In this document: in pieces, positions 5,418 to 9,126 of the stretch | How the letters are laid out: every line of letters begins with the position of its first letter | How positions within the stretch are numbered: position 1 is the first letter of the stretch | Assembly (NCBI GenBank): GCA_031283385.1 | Contig: JAITBW010000049.1 | Span: forward strand, 1 to 9,126 | DNA: 9,126 bases | Reading direction: 5' to 3' | DNA from: Nitrososphaerota archaeon | GTDB lineage: Archaea; Thermoproteota; Bathyarchaeia; Bathyarchaeales; Bathycorpusculaceae | Translations under genes and position numbers: made by a program | The notes under the pieces: generated by a model | Told to the model about the DNA's origin: nothing | The model's input: only the letters and a program-made list of their open reading frames with translations | The model's database searches: none

Positions 5418-8198
5418 ATGACGCAAGATAGAACTTTGGATTCATTTTTTGCAGAAGACAAAAAACCAGCAATGCGTCAACCAACTAAAATAGTACAAAC
5501 TGAAAATGATGAAGCTGAATCCAAAACAACACCAAACAACAACAGCAGCAGTAGCGGTATAGTTGAAGAAAAAGCTGTTCAAACGGCTGTAGAAGTAGTT
5601 AAAAGAGAAAGAAAAGCACGAGTTTTACCTCCAATTGCTCCCCTTGATCTGCTACCATCTTTTGTTGTTTCAGCAGCTTATGATGGACGTCAGCAGAAAG
5701 CAATTATAAAACTTTATGAGCCTGAATCTGGGGAATTATATTTTTGGTATGATAACAGTGGGCATAAGCCTTACTGTTTAACTAGCCTGCCAAAAGAGAC
5801 TGTTTTACAGTTTGATAGAATTACTAAACATAACGGATACGCGGACTGTATATCAGAACAGAGATTTGACCCGTTAGCCAATCAAAACATTCAAGTTACA
5901 AAAATCGTTGCTAAAGACCCACTTGCAATTGGCGGCAGACCAAATGGGACTATAAGAGATATAATTCCAGAAGATCACCTTCAGGTATGTGGCTGTCAAA
6001 TTCAAGATAGTAGCACTAAAATTTGGGAGTCGAAAATCAAGTATTACCAGTCATACATGTATGACCAAAAAATTTTGCCCGGCATGATTTATCAAATAAA
6101 AAATGGAACCTTGGAAGAGACACCTGTTTATGAAAAAGTGGAACAGGCACTTGAAAAAATCCATAAAGTTTTCAGCGAGGAAACATCGGAGGAACAAGAA
6201 TTTGTTGAAATGTGGGCTAAACTTCTCGAGTATCCTGCACCTAAATTTCGCAGAGCCGCTATTGATATAGAAGTTTACTCGCCCCTGCCTAATCGTGTTC
6301 CTGACGCACGCGAAGGTGCTTTTCCAGTAATTGCATGCTCAATTTATAGCTCAGATGGAGACAAAAAAGTTCTTGTCCTTAAAAGACGAGACAGACCAAA
6401 CGAGAAACTCCAATCACCAAGTGATATAGATATAGAATTTTGTGAAAACGAAAAAGAACTATTACAAAAAATATTCAACGTATTAAACGAGTACCCATTC
6501 ATTCTAACATTTAACGGTGACGACTTCGACCTCCGCTACTTAGTTCACCGAGCTTTAAACCTTGGATTCCTAAAAAAGAACATACCAATAGATGTAGGAA
6601 AACGTGTCTGCCTAATAAAATATGGCATACACATAGACCTCTACAAGTTTTTCTTCAATCGCTCAATCCAAATTTACGCTTTCAGCAACCGTTACAAAGA
6701 TGTAAGCCTTGGCGACGTAGGCGCAGCACTTTTAGGAATGGAAAAAATCCATTTAAACAAAACCTTCGGCGACCTCACATATAGTGAACTTGCACACTAT
6801 TGCCTTCGCGACTCAGAAATCACCTACAAACTAACAAGCTTTGAAGACGACTCCGCTATGAAGCTTATACTAGTACTTGCACGCATCAGCAGCATGCCAA
6901 TGGAAGACGTAAGCCGCCAAGGAGTCAGCCGCTGGATACGCAACTTTATGCACCGCGAACACCGCAAACGCGGACTCTTAATTCCAAACGCTGAAGACAT
7001 ACTAACCAAAAAAGGCAAAACCAGCACAACCGCAGTAATCAAAGGCAAAAAATACAAAGGAGCAATCGTTGTTGAACCTACACAGGGCGTTCACTTCAAT
7101 GTAGCAGTAATGGACTTTCCCAGTCTATATCCATCAATCATAAAAGTCTGGAACCTTGGATATCAATCAATCGACTGCAGCCATCCAGAATGCAGAAGTC
7201 GAATGATTCCAGATACAACACATTGGGTTTGCACCAAGAAAAAAGCACTTGAAAGTTTACTGATTGGTTCACTTAGAGATTTACGTGTAAAATGGTACAA
7301 AAATTGCGCTAAAGATAAAACGTTATCACCTGAACTGCGAAATTGGTACAACATAGTACAGGGAGCACTTAAAGTCATTTTAAATGCTAGCTACGGCGTT
7401 TTTGGTGCAGACAGTTTTGATCTTTATTGTCCACCAGTTGCTGAAGCAACAGCTGCAATTGGACGCTATAGTATCACACAAATCCTTGAACACGCGGAAG
7501 CTACGGGAGTAAAAGTGCTCTATGGGGATACGGACAGTTTATTTCTTAAAAATCCATCTAAAGAACAAATTGAAGAAGTATCTCATTGGACTGAGCAGCA
7601 TTTAAACATGAATATTGATGTTGACAAAGTTTACAGGTATGCAGTTTTTAGTGCACGTAAAAAAAACTATTTAGGAGTCTTAGAGGATGGCACAGTCGAC
7701 GTTAAAGGTTTAACAGGTAAAAAGAAACACATTCCAGTTTTCATCAAAGAAGCATTTAACCAAATGAAAGAACGCCTAGCCAAAGTCAAAACACCAGCTG
7801 AATTCGAAAATGCAAAAAAAGACATCGCAAACATTGTTAAAGACAGATACACACGACTGAAACGACGCGAATGGACGGATAATACTGAACTTGCATTTCA
7901 TGTCGTTTTAGGCGATGACCTTAGCAGATACACAAAAACAACACCTCAACATGTAAAAGCAGCAATCATTTTACAAAAAAGCGGAAAAGAACTCAGAGCA
8001 GGCGACCTTATAAGTTTTATAAAAGTCAACAGCAACAAGGAACGAGTAAAACCGGTAGAATTAACTTATAAAAACGAGATTGACACGGATAAATACATCG
8101 CATATCTGCAGTCAACGTTTGATCAGGTATTAGACGCGCTAGGACTAAACTTTGAGGAGATAATTGGTTTAACAAAATTAGCACAATTTTTTGTTTAG
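5418..8198 (+). CDS. polB: Family B replicative DNA polymerase with 3'-5' exonuclease
   Basis: This 926-residue archaeal PolB1-type polymerase copies and proofreads chromosomal DNA with PCNA. Order: PIP-like motif (DRTLDSFF, 4-11); a polar linker to about 70 with Asn/Ser runs; N-terminal domain; Exo I AIDIEV (D283, E285); Exo II TFNGDDFD (D368); Exo III YCLRDSE (Y461, D465); motif A MDFPSLYPSII (D566); a Cys/His insert (C587, H589, C592, H602, C605); motif B KVILNASYG (652-660); motif C YGDTDS (D704, D706); KKNY (748-751); thumb; and a C-terminal KLAQFF. All catalytic residues are present, so both activities should be intact. Family B polymerases are usually about 770-950 residues, so this is on the long side because of the tail. 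In-frame stops upstream fix ATG 5418 as the start. It is monocistronic and runs into a convergent gene. PolB1 rather than PolB3 is a judgement from motif style. Confidence 0.95.
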   Translation: MTQDRTLDSFFAEDKKPAMRQPTKIVQTENDEAESKTTPNNNSSSSGIVEEKAVQTAVEVVKRERKARVLPPIAPLDLLPSFVVSAAYDGRQQKAIIKLYEPESGELYFWYDNSGHKPYCLTSLPKETVLQFDRITKHNGYADCISEQRFDPLANQNIQVTKIVAKDPLAIGGRPNGTIRDIIPEDHLQVCGCQIQDSSTKIWESKIKYYQSYMYDQKILPGMIYQIKNGTLEETPVYEKVEQALEKIHKVFSEETSEEQEFVEMWAKLLEYPAPKFRRAAIDIEVYSPLPNRVPDAREGAFPVIACSIYSSDGDKKVLVLKRRDRPNEKLQSPSDIDIEFCENEKELLQKIFNVLNEYPFILTFNGDDFDLRYLVHRALNLGFLKKNIPIDVGKRVCLIKYGIHIDLYKFFFNRSIQIYAFSNRYKDVSLGDVGAALLGMEKIHLNKTFGDLTYSELAHYCLRDSEITYKLTSFEDDSAMKLILVLARISSMPMEDVSRQGVSRWIRNFMHREHRKRGLLIPNAEDILTKKGKTSTTAVIKGKKYKGAIVVEPTQGVHFNVAVMDFPSLYPSIIKVWNLGYQSIDCSHPECRSRMIPDTTHWVCTKKKALESLLIGSLRDLRVKWYKNCAKDKTLSPELRNWYNIVQGALKVILNASYGVFGADSFDLYCPPVAEATAAIGRYSITQILEHAEATGVKVLYGDTDSLFLKNPSKEQIEEVSHWTEQHLNMNIDVDKVYRYAVFSARKKNYLGVLEDGTVDVKGLTGKKKHIPVFIKEAFNQMKERLAKVKTPAEFENAKKDIANIVKDRYTRLKRREWTDNTELAFHVVLGDDLSRYTKTTPQHVKAAIILQKSGKELRAGDLISFIKVNSNKERVKPVELTYKNEIDTDKYIAYLQSTFDQVLDALGLNFEEIIGLTKLAQFFV
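5526..5563 (+). repeat. Short AAC/AGC triplet run in the PolB linker
   Basis: Consecutive AAC and AGC/AGT triplets encode the Asn-Asn-Asn-Ser-Ser-Ser-Ser stretch at about residues 40-46 of the polymerase. It lies in the low-complexity linker between the N-terminal PIP-like motif and the folded polymerase, a place where length change by slippage would be tolerated. Confidence 0.5.
8187..8196 (+). terminator. Candidate oligo-T terminator for polB
   Basis: TTTTTTGTTT overlaps the last codons and stop of the polymerase gene. Archaeal RNA polymerase can terminate at T-runs on the coding strand without a hairpin. Because the next gene converges directly, a signal here would be needed to avoid antisense reading. 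It could also be only the codons for Phe-Phe-Val. Confidence 0.35.
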
Positions 8199-9085
8199 AA
8201 AATAAAAGAAATAAAAGAGTAGATAAAAGCAAGTAAAGTAAACGCAGCAACCAATGCTGAGACTATTATTACTATTTTTCGTTCAGTTAATGGACGACGA
8301 TAAGTTAATGCTGTAACTAAGCTACGCTTATGATCCGATTCAAGTTTTTCGTCTTTAAAGGTGATTAAAGCTTTTTTGTGGGTAAAGAAGACTGTTAATA
8401 GAATTAATGAAGAATTAAATATGTAAGGTATTATTGAAACGAGTAAACCAACTTTTACATCAGCGATAATAGCAAAAGAAACTATAGACATACCAATAGC
8501 AAAGCTCCCAGAGTTACCTACAAATATTTTCCCTTGTAAATTTAACGCTGAGAGGATTAACCAGAAAATTATTGGCCCAATCAGCAGTAACAAATAATGA
8601 GATGACGTTAAAGCGGAAATACCCATTAAACCTAAAAGCACTACTGCAGGACAAACAGTTTCAAGCCCGTTAAATCCGCCAAGCATGTTAATGGTATTTG
8701 TTACAATCATTACTATCAATGGAATTATTAGACAGAAGTACCAGACACCGAAGTCAACAACCCCAATTAAAGGCAAAGCAATTGCCGTACGAGCTTCCAT
8801 AACTTTTGCAAAATAAATCAGAGGCAACGCAGCAATTAACGGCATAAATGCTTTATAACGCCATTTTAAATCCATCCAATCATCAAGCAGACCCATAAAA
8901 CCGCCGAAAAGAATACAAACTGCAAGAGTTAAAGGCGCAGAAACACCAGATTGTACTGAATAACTCTCACTAAGAAAATAAAATAAAAAAAGGTAAACAG
9001 TGGTAAACAGGACGTATAATACGCCTAAACCGTTTGGAACTAAAGGTTTCCCATTCTTGTGTTGATCGGGAACTTTTGGAAACAC
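8195..9085 (-). CDS. GT4 / MraY-GPT family phospho-sugar-1-phosphate transferase
   Basis: This is an integral membrane enzyme of the family that moves a sugar-1-phosphate from a UDP-sugar to a polyprenyl or dolichyl phosphate. In archaea this is typically the first step of N-glycan or cell-surface glycan assembly (AglH-like). Motifs are HKNGKPLVPNGLG (9-21), GLLDDWMDLKWRYK (DD at 68-69), NTINMLGGFNGLE (130-142) and GKIFVGNSGSFAIG (185-198). A basic cytoplasmic segment ending SLVTALTYRRPLTERK (255-270) precedes the last helix. I count about nine hydrophobic segments; the family has ten or eleven, and 296 residues is short. The start is GTG at 9085, with AGGTGA nine bases upstream and a TGA in frame three codons before, so helix 1 seems absent. 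Asn191 replaces the usual Asp of GDxGS. It could be active with altered chemistry, or a degraded copy. The exact sugar is unknown. Confidence 0.85.
   Translation of the reverse strand: MFPKVPDQHKNGKPLVPNGLGVLYVLFTTVYLFLFYFLSESYSVQSGVSAPLTLAVCILFGGFMGLLDDWMDLKWRYKAFMPLIAALPLIYFAKVMEARTAIALPLIGVVDFGVWYFCLIIPLIVMIVTNTINMLGGFNGLETVCPAVVLLGLMGISALTSSHYLLLLIGPIIFWLILSALNLQGKIFVGNSGSFAIGMSIVSFAIIADVKVGLLVSIIPYIFNSSLILLTVFFTHKKALITFKDEKLESDHKRSLVTALTYRRPLTERKIVIIVSALVAAFTLLAFIYSFISFIF
8199..8217 (-). terminator. Candidate T-rich terminator for the GT4 gene
   Basis: On the minus strand the last codons of the glycosyltransferase read as four T-runs (TTTT, TTT, TTTT, TTTT) with single-base breaks: 15 T of 19, just before the TAA. 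This fits archaeal T-tract termination. It mirrors the T-run in the facing polymerase gene on the other side of the shared stop codons. Confidence 0.3.
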
Positions 9086-9094
9086 TCTTGAAAT

Positions 9095-9100
9095 TCACCT
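9095..9100 (-). promoter_or_regulatory. Strong Shine-Dalgarno AGGTGA before the GT4 GTG start
   Basis: AGGTGA matches the anti-SD end of archaeal 16S rRNA and sits nine bases before GTG at 9085. The in-frame stop TGA at 9093-9095... shares bases with the end of this motif region, so translation of the glycosyltransferase cannot extend upstream in frame. This decides the start. Confidence 0.6.
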
Positions 9101-9126
9101 AATGTGTAAACCAATAGTTATGGATG

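Noticed and set aside
5505..5520. C box and D box-like sequence (ATGATGA and CTGA) suggesting a C/D guide RNA
   Set aside because: The two boxes are only two bases apart, leaving no room for a guide, and lie in the polymerase coding region.
8026..8250. Minus-strand hydrophobic Leu-rich frame across the polymerase end
   Set aside because: It overlaps two well-supported genes in the wrong frames. The leucine run comes from antisense A-rich codons.

Overview
The window is a compact, AT-leaning stretch of an archaeal chromosome. The archaeal signs are a full-length family B replicative DNA polymerase of the TACK/crenarchaeal PolB1 style, a prefoldin beta subunit, a DUF3194-type small protein next to a DHH phosphoesterase, and an NSUN-type RNA methyltransferase with a NusB-like N-terminus. 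The overall style suggests a Thermoproteota/TACK lineage, possibly Bathyarchaeia. That placement is inference; no rRNA marker is present. No tRNA, rRNA, CRISPR array, transposon or phage gene was seen.

Left block (1 to about 5234, all minus strand, read right to left): NSUN/RsmB-type RNA m5C methyltransferase; a possible very small ORF; prefoldin beta; DUF3194 protein; DHH/DHHA1 phosphoesterase; then an energy-coupling-factor (ECF) transporter module of two ATPases and the 5' part of the EcfT membrane subunit, cut by the window edge. Gaps are about 80 bases or less, and several genes overlap at stop/start. The block is therefore probably one or two operons joining RNA modification and protein folding to micronutrient uptake. 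No substrate-binding S component is visible. Non-ATG starts are frequent: TTG for prefoldin, DUF3194 and EcfT. The second ECF ATPase has no ATG, GTG or TTG at its expected start at all.

Right block: a 183-base intergenic region (5235-5417) separates the operon from the divergent DNA polymerase gene (5418-8198, plus strand). The polymerase has all exonuclease and polymerase motifs and PIP-box-like motifs at both ends. It converges on, and overlaps by a few bases at the stop codons, a minus-strand GT4/MraY/GPT-family phospho-sugar transferase (8195-9085). That enzyme appears to lack the first membrane helix and has Asn at a position that is usually a catalytic Asp.

The most unusual observations are: (i) the ECF ATPase start, where a single ATGA to ATAA change in a stop/start overlap explains the missing start codon, with a GTTAAAC slippery-like heptamer beside it as an alternative; (ii) kilobase-scale patches in which the A+C share of one strand swings from about 32% to 77% without following gene orientation, flipping even inside single genes; (iii) the shortened, Asp-to-Asn glycosyltransferase. 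I found no clear new multi-gene defence or mobile system here.
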